This document shows positions 6,605 to 12,456 of a stretch of 21,960 bases of DNA, piece after piece; the first letter of the stretch is position 1; the number at the start of each line of letters is the position of its first letter. The notes beneath the pieces are model-generated. The model made no database searches. It had not been told where the DNA came from and saw nothing but the letters and a program-made list of their open reading frames with translations. The position numbers and the translations under genes were made by a program. Source of the DNA: a virus; the IMG/VR virus record IMGVR_UViG_3300033182_000151, positions 1 through 21,960 of that record. One strand, 5' to 3'.

Positions 6605-6855
6605 ATGGGGCTGAGGACAATGTGAATAGTCCAAAGCATTACGTGAACAATGGCGTAGAAACAATCGACAGTATCAAAGCCGCCTTAGGCGACCTTGGTA
6701 CCATCAATTACTGCCAAGGCAACGTGATGAAGTACATCAGCCGCATGTGGCACAAGAAGAACCCACTAGAAGACGCTAAGAAAGCGCAGTGGTATCTCAA
6801 CAGAATGATTCAGGAAATGGAAAACAACACAGGGGTAGAAGATGTCTTTGGATAA
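6586..6855 (+). CDS. DUF3310 protein, possible nucleotide kinase (T7 gp1.7-related)
   Basis: The 89-residue product carries the DUF3310 pattern: VNSPKHYVNNGVETIDSI (13-30), then YCQGNVMKYISR (42-53), HKKNPLEDAKKAQWYLNRMI (56-75). T7 gp1.7 contains a related region and phosphorylates dTMP and dGMP, so a nucleotide kinase role is possible. This protein is much shorter than gp1.7 and has no P-loop, so the activity is not assured. AGGAG at 6571-6575 precedes ATG 6586 by ten bases. It is flanked by the exonuclease and MazG-like genes and overlaps both, which supports a part in nucleotide metabolism. Confidence 0.85.
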   Translation: MGARNLNGAEDNVNSPKHYVNNGVETIDSIKAALGDLGTINYCQGNVMKYISRMWHKKNPLEDAKKAQWYLNRMIQEMENNTGVEDVFG

Positions 6856-7147
6856 GTTAGTGGACGATATTACGGTTTGGGGCGAAGCGAAAGGCATCCT
6901 TCCCTCACCCAACGCAGTAGCACAATACTCCAAGACCTTAGAAGAGGTCGAAGAGTTGGCTATTGGCATTGATAATAACAACGTAGACGAAGTGAAAGAC
7001 GCAATTGGTGACATCTTTGTGACGTTGGTTATGCAGACACACGCATGGGGCTTAACCATGCAGGAATGTGTGCAGCACGCCTACGACGAAATCAAAGGTA
7101 GAACAGGTAAAATTGTGGATGGAGTCTTTGTCAAAAATGCAGAGTGA
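6842..7147 (+). CDS. MazG-like nucleotide pyrophosphohydrolase
   Basis: The product is 101 residues, one MazG-type domain. The signature TLEEVEELA (E34, E35, E37, E38) is followed after a short helix by DEVKDAIGDIFVTL (E50, D53, D57), the EExxE ... ExxD magnesium-binding layout of all-alpha NTP pyrophosphatases. The enzymes hydrolyse nucleoside triphosphates to monophosphates. In phages they may cleanse modified dNTPs or recycle nucleotides; an effect on ppGpp has been suggested for cyanophage MazG. ATG 6842 overlaps the DUF3310 gene by 14 bases. The Shine-Dalgarno site is poor (AGGGG at about 6830), so translation is probably coupled. The nrdA gene starts within its end. Confidence 0.87.
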   Translation: MSLDKLVDDITVWGEAKGILPSPNAVAQYSKTLEEVEELAIGIDNNNVDEVKDAIGDIFVTLVMQTHAWGLTMQECVQHAYDEIKGRTGKIVDGVFVKNAE

Positions 7148-8885
7148 ATATCTCGGAATCAAAATTGATAAATCTCGGAACAAAAATTTAACGGAACAAG
7201 CATATGCACTTCTTAAAGACTATTATTGCAAAGGCGGAGAACACCCTCAACAATCCTATGCACGGGCTGCCGTGGCTTATTCTTTCGGGGATACAGAGTT
7301 TGCTCAAAGGATTTATGATTACGCTAGTAATAATTGGTTTATGTTTGCAAGCCCTGTACTCTCGAATGCTCCTATGGCTGGAGAAACCCCTAAAGGGCTT
7401 CCAATCTCGTGTTTCGTCACTTATGTCGGTGACACGCTCGAAAGTCTCATCTCTCATAACTCGGAAGTAGCTTGGCTTTCAGTTAAAGGAGGCGGGGTTG
7501 GTGGTCACTGGTCAGATGTTCGTGGTATTAGCGACAAATCTCCAGGTGTAATCCCCTTCCTTAAAGTAGTAGACGGTCAGATGACCGCATACAAGCAAGG
7601 CAAAACACGCAAGGGTAGCTACGCTGCTTACCTTGATGTTAGCCACCCTGATGTAATTGAATTCATGCAATTCAAGGTTCCAACAGGAGGTGATGCAAAC
7701 CGTAAGTGTTTTAACCTCTTCAACGCTGTCAACATTACCGACGCATTCATGCAAGCGGTAGAAAACGATGAAGAGTGGTCACTGATTGACCCTCATTCTA
7801 AGGAGGTGACCGACACAGTTAAGGCTAGGGAACTGTGGCAGCGTTTGTTAGAGGCTCGTTTCCGCACTGGTAGCCCTTATCTAAACTTCATCGACACAGC
7901 CAACGAAGCTCTACCAGAGGCTCAAAAGAAGCTGGGTCTGAAGATTCATGGGTCTAACCTGTGCAATGAAATTCACCTACCCACCGACGAAGACCGAACA
8001 GCCGTCTGCTGCCTGTCTTCAGTCAACCTTGAAAAGTATGACGAGTGGCGTGGTACTGGAATGATTAAGGACTTGGTTCGACTGTTGGATAATGTGTTGA
8101 CGTTCTTTATCGACAACGCACCAGACGAACTAGAGAAGGCAAAATTCTCCGCACAACGTGAACGTGCTATCGGCTTGGGTGCTATGGGCTTCCACGGGTA
8201 TTTGCAAAAACACAACATCCCTTGGGAAAGTTTACACGCCAAGTTTGTCAACACTGGTATGTTTACGGAGATTAAAAATGAAGCTGTGGAAGCAAGTGAA
8301 GAGCTGGCTAGAGAACTTGGTGAAGCCCCCGACATGGCCGGAACAGGAAGAAGAAACTCTCATCTACTGGCAATCGCTCCTAACGCTAATAGTAGTATTA
8401 TTTGTGGCTGTACAGCTAGCATCGAGCCTTTGAAGTCTAATGCCTTTACCCACCGCACAAGGGCAGGGGCGCATCTAGTCAAGAATAAGTACCTTGAAAA
8501 AGCACTTGAAGAAAAGGGTATGAACACAGATGAGGTTTGGAAAACCATCATTAACAATGACGGCTCGGTACAACACCTCGACTTCCTAACAGAAGATGAA
8601 AAGCTAGTCTTTAAGACTGCTTTTGAAATTGACCAAGGGTGGGTGGTAGACCATGCGGCAGACAGGCAACCGCTTATCTGTCAGGGACAAAGTGTAAATC
8701 TTTTCTTTCCGTCTGGTAGCCCACGCAGCTATGTAAATTCCGTCCATCTTCGTGCATGGAAGAAGAAACTAAAAGGTGTGTATTATCTACGCACAAACGC
8801 TGGCGTAAGTGCCGACAAAGTAGGGCTTCAGGTCGAGCGAGTAGCCTTGCAAGACGCTGAAGAGTGTATGTCCTGCCAAGGATAA
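7137..8885 (+). CDS. nrdA: Ribonucleoside-diphosphate reductase, class I large subunit NrdA
   Basis: With ATG 7137 the product has 582 residues, shorter than bacterial NrdA of about 760. It lacks the N-terminal ATP-cone, so overall dATP inhibition is probably lost, as is frequent in phage enzymes. Active-site residues are present: C92 in PISCFV, N274-C276-E278 in SNLCNEIHLP, C291 in the CCLSSVNL segment, the tyrosine pair in VYYLRTNAG that carries the radical, and the C-terminal redox pair in EECMSCQG. It reduces NDPs to dNDPs together with NrdB. The start is ambiguous: ATG 7137 has GGAG at 7121-7124, while in-frame ATG 7119 is possible. NrdB lies about 1.5 kb downstream, separated by small genes and a structured non-coding stretch. 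Confidence 0.95.
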   Translation: MQSEYLGIKIDKSRNKNLTEQAYALLKDYYCKGGEHPQQSYARAAVAYSFGDTEFAQRIYDYASNNWFMFASPVLSNAPMAGETPKGLPISCFVTYVGDTLESLISHNSEVAWLSVKGGGVGGHWSDVRGISDKSPGVIPFLKVVDGQMTAYKQGKTRKGSYAAYLDVSHPDVIEFMQFKVPTGGDANRKCFNLFNAVNITDAFMQAVENDEEWSLIDPHSKEVTDTVKARELWQRLLEARFRTGSPYLNFIDTANEALPEAQKKLGLKIHGSNLCNEIHLPTDEDRTAVCCLSSVNLEKYDEWRGTGMIKDLVRLLDNVLTFFIDNAPDELEKAKFSAQRERAIGLGAMGFHGYLQKHNIPWESLHAKFVNTGMFTEIKNEAVEASEELARELGEAPDMAGTGRRNSHLLAIAPNANSSIICGCTASIEPLKSNAFTHRTRAGAHLVKNKYLEKALEEKGMNTDEVWKTIINNDGSVQHLDFLTEDEKLVFKTAFEIDQGWVVDHAADRQPLICQGQSVNLFFPSGSPRSYVNSVHLRAWKKKLKGVYYLRTNAGVSADKVGLQVERVALQDAEECMSCQG

Positions 8886-8888
8886 CTA

Positions 8889-9035
8889 ATGGCTAAACCA
8901 AAGAAAACTGACGTGTCGTGGCATCCCGATAAAGACCCTAAGGGAACTTCTATCGGGCATGGTCACTTTAAGACTAAAACCATGAACAAAAGTAAAAAGG
9001 CTAATTACAAGCCTTATCGAGGACAGGGTAAATGA
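8889..9035 (+). CDS. Small basic protein of unknown function, 48 aa
   Basis: The frame starts MAKPKKTDVSWHPDKDPKGT, continues with GHGHFK and ends YKPYRGQGK. It is very rich in Lys with some His and Gly, looks disordered, and may bind nucleic acid. AAGGA at 8878-8882 is six bases before ATG. The gene begins three bases after the nrdA stop and its TGA overlaps the next ATG (ATGA). Good spacing and overlap support coding. I do not recognise the family. Confidence 0.7.
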   Translation: MAKPKKTDVSWHPDKDPKGTSIGHGHFKTKTMNKSKKANYKPYRGQGK

Positions 9036-9286
9036 GTGACAAAAACAAATGGGGTGTTGACCGTTTCGACTTAGAAGAACGGATTTACAGCATGAACACC
9101 AGTATCGACGACCTCAAAGTCGTTGCTGAGATGATGTACGACAGTGACTTAACTTACTCCGCTGACCGTGTACATACGGTGTTGTACGGTTTGGCTGAAG
9201 TAATGGAAGCCAAGCAGGAAAAGCTTTGGGACACCTTCATCAAGTACTTTGAATTAGACAAGTATGCGAGTTATGTGAGTGATTGA
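9032..9286 (+). CDS. Conserved-looking phage protein of unknown function, 84 aa
   Basis: The 84-residue product begins MSDKNKWGVDRFDLEERIYS and is probably all-alpha: acidic/aromatic segments such as SIDDLKVVAEMMYDS and VHTVLYGLAEVMEAKQEKLW look like amphipathic helices. There is no signal peptide or membrane segment. The ATG overlaps the upstream TGA, and GAGGA lies about ten bases before it. The layout is reminiscent of small accessory proteins common in phage early regions. No function can be assigned. Confidence 0.75.
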   Translation: MSDKNKWGVDRFDLEERIYSMNTSIDDLKVVAEMMYDSDLTYSADRVHTVLYGLAEVMEAKQEKLWDTFIKYFELDKYASYVSD

Positions 9287-9371
9287 GTACTTAATCCTCG
9301 CCGGAGTCCTTTGGAACTCAACACTACAAACGATGTGGTATATCAAATGGAGACAAAATGAATATCAATGA
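9279..9371 (+). CDS. Possible 30-aa membrane peptide, GTG start
   Basis: A frame starting GTG 9279 reads MIEYLILAGVLWNSTLQTMW and ends KWRQNEYQ: a hydrophobic N-terminal half and a basic C-terminal end. It fills the gap between the 84-residue gene and the next ATG and overlaps both (8 and 14 bases), a pattern used by real genes here. There is no good Shine-Dalgarno site and it is very short, so it may be chance. Confidence 0.3.
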   Translation: MIEYLILAGVLWNSTLQTMWYIKWRQNEYQ

Positions 9372-9492
9372 CGTGAACAAGAGTTGGAAAGAAAATCATC
9401 CTGAACGTGTCTGGGCTACTGAAGAATCTTCAGAGGTTACTGTAGCCATGTGTCAGCGGTTCCAAGAGGAACTAGATGAAAAGCTTAAGTGA
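9358..9492 (+). CDS. Small protein of unknown function, 44 aa
   Basis: The frame reads MNINDVNKSWKENHPERVWA and ends QEELDEKLK. It is charged, probably helical, with no membrane segment. GGAG at 9349-9352 is five bases before ATG 9358. It is the last gene before the 570-base stretch without convincing genes, and a terminator-like hairpin follows 27 bases after its stop. No family recognised. Confidence 0.6.
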   Translation: MNINDVNKSWKENHPERVWATEESSEVTVAMCQRFQEELDEKLK

Positions 9493-9501
9493 CTGATTTC
9501 A

Positions 9502-9614
9502 TTCCCGTTCGGGAAGACCTAACCACTTTTGGTTAGTTTTCTCCCCAAATTTTCCCGTTCGGGAAGATTATTAGTCAAATGTGGTAAATTTAGTAGTTTT
9601 CTTCCCGTTCGGGA
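9502..9614 (+). repeat. Three hairpin repeats TTCCCGTTCGGGA spaced exactly 50 bases apart
   Basis: Copies begin at 9502, 9552 and 9602. The first two are TTCCCGTTCGGGAAGA; the third keeps TTCCCGTTCGGGA. Each can fold with stem TTCCC/GGGAA around GTTC. The sequences between them differ. A fourth core copy (CCCGTTCGGG) is at 11393-11402 just before the virion promoter. The equal 50-base step suggests duplicated units or sites spaced for a protein. Confidence 0.75.
9519..9540 (+). terminator. Terminator-like hairpin after the small-gene cluster
   Basis: CTAACCA (9519-9525) pairs perfectly with TGGTTAG (9530-9536) around a four-base loop, followed by TTTT and CTCC. The 7-bp stem is only moderately GC-rich and the T run is short, so termination may be partial. 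It lies just after the last gene of the nrdA cluster, between the first two hairpin repeats. Confidence 0.5.
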
Positions 9615-9636
9615 TTAAGTTTCTCAGATACGGAAA

Positions 9637-9915
9637 GTTGCATATATCGGACATTTTGCGGACATTGCCTGAAATGTGCAACGAAACGTAGAGCAATATG
9701 TCAGAAAAATCAATGACTTTCTGACAAATACGCAACGAATTGTGCAACGAAATGCGGAGAATAGACGGTTTAATCTCCGCACCCAGATTGAGGCTAACCG
9801 TACCCAATTTGAGCAAAGTTACTGCGGTTTATCCTTGAAGGATAATTTGCCTAAACTCAGTATGTTTGCCAGCCTCACACATGGAGGCCGTAGCTGCCTG
9901 TGTGATAGGCACAAA
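9637..9915 (+). ncRNA. Candidate structured non-coding RNA
   Basis: Successive inverted repeats occur in this order. GTTGC 9637-9641 pairs with GCAAC 9678-9682, enclosing ACATTT 9651-9656 with AAATGT 9672-9677. TGTCAGAAA 9699-9707 pairs with TTTCTGACA 9718-9726. TGCGGAGA 9753-9760 pairs with TCTCCGCA 9774-9781. AACCG 9796-9800 pairs with CGGTT 9825-9829. TTATCCTT 9829-9836 pairs with AAGGATAA 9838-9845. The last is a long broken hairpin in which TTTG 9865-9868, GCC 9872-9874, TCACACA 9875-9881 and GGC 9886-9888 pair with CAAA 9912-9915, GGC 9908-9910, TGTGTGA 9899-9905 and GCC 9896-9898. The strand is assumed from the genes. Identity is unknown; no known RNA family was recognised. Confidence 0.4.
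9675..9752. repeat. Short direct repeats TGTGCAACGAAA / GCAACGAA
   Basis: The 12-mer TGTGCAACGAAA occurs at 9675-9686 and 9741-9752, and its core GCAACGAA also at 9732-9739. A second short repeat, CGGACATT, is at 9648-9655 and 9659-9666, one helical turn apart. Such iterated sites could bind a replication or regulatory protein; the last two GCAACGAA copies are 12 bases apart. Confidence 0.5.
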
Positions 9916-10059
9916 GAGATTTGCAAAGTAATCAAATGACCATCAAATAAGAATGTACATATGAATCAATGGCTTACGCTTACAATCTTTGCATGTTCAA
10001 CATACTAAACAAAATAAAACGGTTTTGTACAGGATAATGAACAACATAAGGAGATGCTT

Positions 10060-10218
10060 ATGAACGACTGTCCGTGGAGTCGAATTGATATTATTGGACA
10101 GAACGGGAACGACGGAGACCACTATCAGGAAATACCCCTGAGTCCTCCTGAGAAGGCTCCAGAGGCTGCGAATGACGAAGAAGGTATAGACCCACCTGAC
10201 CCTCCGTTGGCTGCTTAG
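10060..10218 (+). CDS. Small acidic proline-rich protein of unknown function, 52 aa
   Basis: The frame starts MNDCPWSRIDIIGQNGNDGD and ends PPDPPLAA. It is acidic and rich in Pro and Asp, likely disordered. AAGGAG at 10048-10053 lies six bases before ATG 10060, one of the best Shine-Dalgarno sites in the window. An in-frame ATG at 10054 is too close to that site to be used. It is the first gene after the structure-rich region. No family recognised. Confidence 0.65.
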   Translation: MNDCPWSRIDIIGQNGNDGDHYQEIPLSPPEKAPEAANDEEGIDPPDPPLAA

Positions 10219-10271
10219 AAAGCCTTAGAACACGCTTCTGTGTAAAACATTACGAAATTTTAGGAGACCAA

Positions 10272-10430
10272 ATGACAGAGAAGAAGACAACGACCAAAAA
10301 GGTCACTCTCAATCCAGAAGCCATTGCAGTTGTGGCAGCTATTCTTATGACAAAAGGCACACCCACCAATGCCGCTTTAGAAAATGCAAAAATCATTGTG
10401 GAGGCGGCGAATGAGCTTGCTGGAAAGTAG
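10272..10430 (+). CDS. Small protein of unknown function, 52 aa
   Basis: The frame reads MTEKKTTTKKVTLNPEAIAV, then VAAILMTKGTPTNAALENAK, and ends ANELAGK. A basic, Thr-rich N-terminus is followed by Ala-rich probable helices. AGGAG at 10262-10266 is five bases before ATG. The 53 bases between it and the preceding gene show nothing notable. Its 3' end overlaps the nrdB start by 20 bases and contains the nrdB Shine-Dalgarno site, so the two are probably coupled. No family recognised. Confidence 0.7.
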   Translation: MTEKKTTTKKVTLNPEAIAVVAAILMTKGTPTNAALENAKIIVEAANELAGK

Positions 10431-11361
10431 TGTTGTCTACAAACCATTTAATTACCCTTGGGCAGTAGACTTTGCGGTTAGTCACGAGAAGATTCATTGG
10501 GGTGAGTGGGAAGCCAAGCTAAACGACGATGTCACACAGTGGCAGGGCGGAAAGCTGACTAAAGACGAAAAAAACCACATTACACAGATTCTGCGCCTGT
10601 TCACCCAATCTGACGTAGCGGTGGGTACCAACTATATCGAGTACTACCTACAGAAATTCAGAAATAATGAAATTCGGGCAATGCTTACCTCCTTTGCAAA
10701 CCGAGAATTCATCCACCAGAGAGCCTATGCCCTGCTGAATGACACCTTGGGTCTGCCAGAAGAGGAGTATTCCGCCTTCACCGAAATCAAAGCGATGAAG
10801 GATAAAATCGACTTCATGGGGGACATTGATGTTCACAGTCATGCTGGACTGGCAAAATCCATTGCCCGTTCCGTCCTGAATGAAGGCATGTCCCTATTCT
10901 CGGCTTTCGCCATGCTCCTTAATTACCAGCGTTTTGGGAAAATGCGGGGGATGTGTGAAATCGTAGAATGGTCTGTACGTGACGAGACGATGCACTGTGA
11001 AGGCATGGTAAAATTATTCAGGGAATTCCTAGACGAACATCCCAAGGTGGTAACAGATGATTTTAAGAAAGATATTTACCAGATGTTCCGTGATGCTGTT
11101 GCGTTGGAGGATAAGGTTATTGAACTGGCGTTTAAGCTGGGTAATGTGGAGGGTATCACTGCGGATGAAGTTAAGCAGTATATTCGATATATTGCCGATA
11201 GACGGCTTATCCAGCTTGGACTCAAAGGAAACTGGAAAGTCAAAGAGAACCCTCTTCCGTGGTTAGATTGGGTTCTGAATGCCGACAGCTTCAAGAATTT
11301 CTTTGAAGGTACGGTCACTGACTACAATTCAGCGGGAATGGATGGCGAGTGGGGCTGGTAA
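10411..11361 (+). CDS. nrdB: Ribonucleoside-diphosphate reductase, class I small subunit NrdB
   Basis: The 316-residue ferritin-like protein generates and holds the radical used by NrdA. All diiron ligands can be placed: D68, E99 and H102 in REFIHQRAY, E158 in NEGMSLFSAF, E192 and H195 in RDETMHCEG. Spacings D68-E99 (31) and E158-E192 (34) equal those of E. coli NrdB. Y106, four residues after H102, matches the radical tyrosine Y122 of E. coli, so this looks like a tyrosyl-radical enzyme. ATG 10411 is supported by GGAGG at 10400-10404. Upstream in-frame starts lie in the preceding gene. Hairpins and a promoter-like motif follow its stop. Confidence 0.95.
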   Translation: MSLLESSVVYKPFNYPWAVDFAVSHEKIHWGEWEAKLNDDVTQWQGGKLTKDEKNHITQILRLFTQSDVAVGTNYIEYYLQKFRNNEIRAMLTSFANREFIHQRAYALLNDTLGLPEEEYSAFTEIKAMKDKIDFMGDIDVHSHAGLAKSIARSVLNEGMSLFSAFAMLLNYQRFGKMRGMCEIVEWSVRDETMHCEGMVKLFREFLDEHPKVVTDDFKKDIYQMFRDAVALEDKVIELAFKLGNVEGITADEVKQYIRYIADRRLIQLGLKGNWKVKENPLPWLDWVLNADSFKNFFEGTVTDYNSAGMDGEWGW

Positions 11362-11368
11362 ACCCTAA

Positions 11369-11410
11369 CCCGAGCGGGGAGAATTCTACTCACCCGTTCG
11401 GGAACTCCCC
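11369..11410 (+). other. Overlapping hairpins between nrdB and the virion promoter
   Basis: CCCG 11369-11372 pairs with CGGG 11375-11378. CCCGTTCGGG lies at 11393-11402, the fourth copy of the core repeated at 9502-9614. GGGGAG 11376-11381 can alternatively pair with CTCCCC 11405-11410, enclosing the latter hairpin. The pairings are partly exclusive. There is no T run, so it is not a typical terminator; a processing site or protein site is possible. Confidence 0.5.
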
Positions 11411-11413
11411 AAT

Positions 11414-11431
11414 TAAAACCCACTACTATTG
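11414..11431 (+). promoter_or_regulatory. Putative phage RNA polymerase promoter, copy 2 (virion module)
   Basis: The 16-mer TAAAACCCACTACTAT at 11414-11429 is identical to the motif after the RNA polymerase gene and is followed by TGG. It stands 18 bases before the first gene of the structural module, where T7-like phages place late promoters. Initiation near 11431 would give a transcript starting in G. Confidence 0.65.
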
Positions 11432-11447
11432 GTAACTGGGGGTAAAA

Positions 11448-11630
11448 ATGAAGGTATTTCAAGGTAATTTAAGTATTACCGAAGCTCTTTTAGACAAATT
11501 ACGAGAACTCTTCCCCGACACCCTACCTGTCTCAACAAGTACAACAGTTGAGGAATTGCGATTCCTTCAAGGTCAGCAGAGTGTCATCAGAAAACTTGAA
11601 GAGTTGTACGACGAAATTTACGAGGAATAA
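11448..11630 (+). CDS. Small protein of unknown function, 60 aa
   Basis: The product begins MKVFQGNLSITEALLDKLRE and ends LEELYDEIYEE. It is acidic with a coiled, probably helical second half (VEELRFLQGQQSVIRKLEEL). It is the first gene behind the second promoter motif. The ribosome site is GGGGGT at about 11438-11443, moderate in quality. In T7-like genomes small head- or tail-related genes of unknown function occur in this position. No family recognised. Confidence 0.75.
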   Translation: MKVFQGNLSITEALLDKLRELFPDTLPVSTSTTVEELRFLQGQQSVIRKLEELYDEIYEE

Positions 11631-11632
11631 AA

Positions 11633-11866
11633 ATGTGTTTTTCCCAAAAAATGCCTGAAGTGAAAGTACCAGTAACTTCAGCACCTGCGGCTCCCGCAGC
11701 CCCTCCCCCTGACATGCAGACGGATTTTACCGATACTGACAAGATTTCAACAAAAACCCGGAGACGCTCTCGGGGTAAGAAGAACCTGCGTTACGATGCG
11801 CCGGGTAGCACCTCCTCTAACACTGGTCTGAGCATTCCGGGTGCCTCTAGCAGTACTTCTCCATAA
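11633..11866 (+). CDS. Pro/Ala-rich virion-module protein sharing a C-terminal motif with the next gene
   Basis: The 77-residue product starts MCFSQKMPEVKVPVTS, has an Ala/Pro stretch (APAAPAAPPP), then the basic motif RRRSRGKKNLRYD at about 43-55 and a Ser/Gly-rich end (GLSIPG). The basic motif closely resembles RRKSRGKRRLRID in the following gene and the GGKKSL segment at the end of T7 gp7.3. It is probably a small virion or assembly protein related to the gp7.3 tail. GAGGA at 11622-11626 precedes ATG 11633. The function is inferred from neighbours only. Confidence 0.7.
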   Translation: MCFSQKMPEVKVPVTSAPAAPAAPPPDMQTDFTDTDKISTKTRRRSRGKKNLRYDAPGSTSSNTGLSIPGASSSTSP

Positions 11867-11877
11867 GGTAAAATAGC

Positions 11878-12453
11878 ATGGCAAAGAATTACAAAAAGAA
11901 TCCTGCCGATGCAGGACGCAAGGGTGATACCGTATTAGGTCACCTGACTAAAGGCGAAATCGTAGTACCAGTAGAAATCCTTGATGCAGAAGACGGTTAT
12001 CTTCGTAAGGTCATCAACGAGATTATGACTGAATTAGGCGGTAACCCTAACGAGTATACCGTAGGTCACAAAGACAACAAGATTAACCCTGAAACAGGTT
12101 ACCCAGAATTCTGGGGTTGGAACCCATTTAAGGCTGCTAAGAAAGCCGTTAAGAGAATCGCTAGAGCCGTTAAGAAAGCAATTAGCACGGTTGGTGCTGC
12201 TATAGGGATTGCACCTAAAGCTCCTGCGCCTTCTCAGGCAGAAGCCCCATCTACTGGTCAAAAGTATACTGCTGCTGATACCGAGATGTCTCAAGAAGAG
12301 GCTGATGTTAAGAAGAAATCTGCTGCACTGCGCCGTAAGAGCCGTGGCAAGCGTCGTCTTCGTATTGATGGCAATACTTCAATTGGCACTGGTGGCTCGG
12401 GTTCTGGCGTAAACGCTGGCTCAAGTTCTGGTGTTAATGTACCAAAGGGATAA
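11878..12453 (+). CDS. Tail assembly protein, T7 gp7.3-like with an N-terminal extension
   Basis: The 191-residue product has three parts. Residues 1-80 form a domain with GRKGDTVLGHLTKGEIVVP and a YTVGHKDNKINPETGYPEFW segment, not found in T7 gp7.3. Residues 84-112 are a Lys/Arg/Ala amphipathic stretch (AAKKAVKRIARAVKKAI) similar to the KKAVKK-rich N-terminus of gp7.3. Residues 150-191 carry RRKSRGKRRLRID and a Gly/Ser tail, as at the gp7.3 C-terminus. T7 gp7.3 is needed for tail assembly and adsorption. It stands directly before the portal gene, as in T7. AAGGT at 11865-11869 precedes the ATG. The tail-assembly call comes from position and similarity. Confidence 0.7.
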   Translation: MAKNYKKNPADAGRKGDTVLGHLTKGEIVVPVEILDAEDGYLRKVINEIMTELGGNPNEYTVGHKDNKINPETGYPEFWGWNPFKAAKKAVKRIARAVKKAISTVGAAIGIAPKAPAPSQAEAPSTGQKYTAADTEMSQEEADVKKKSAALRRKSRGKRRLRIDGNTSIGTGGSGSGVNAGSSSGVNVPKG

Positions 12454-12456
12454 AAA

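Larger units (their letters stand above)
9493..10059 (+). other. Gene-free, structure-rich region between nrdA and nrdB modules
   Basis: About 570 bases without a frame that has a credible start. It holds three TTCCCGTTCGGGA hairpins at 50-base spacing, a terminator-like hairpin, short direct repeats (CGGACATT, TGTGCAACGAAA), at least five further inverted repeats between 9637 and 9915, and an AT-rich stretch from about 9945 to 10045. A frame with GTG at 9676 runs 87 codons but has no Shine-Dalgarno site. Possible roles are a structured RNA, a replication origin or a transcription control locus; the sequence alone does not decide. Confidence 0.6.

Noticed and set aside
9502-9614. Repeat-spacer pattern resembling a CRISPR array
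   Set aside because: Only three copies of a 13-16 base repeat with 34-37 base intervals, no cas genes, and a further core copy elsewhere; too short a repeat for CRISPR.
9865-9915. Possible tRNA
   Set aside because: The hairpin has a seven-base loop but no acceptor stem, D arm or GTTC-type T loop in register, and no tRNA cloverleaf could be drawn.
9493-9920. Group I intron between nrdA and nrdB
   Set aside because: Phage nrd genes can hold such introns, but here neither gene is interrupted and the conserved intron core elements were not recognised.
9676-9939. 87-codon frame starting with GTG in the gene-free region
   Set aside because: No Shine-Dalgarno site before the GTG, no recognisable domain, and the sequence is filled with inverted repeats that explain it better as RNA or DNA structure. 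Kept as a possible refutation of the ncRNA idea.
9960-10059. Bacterial sigma70-type promoter before the gene at 10060
   Set aside because: TTGCAT and AT-rich segments exist at 9989-10020, but no good -10 box at correct spacing; AT richness alone is not enough.
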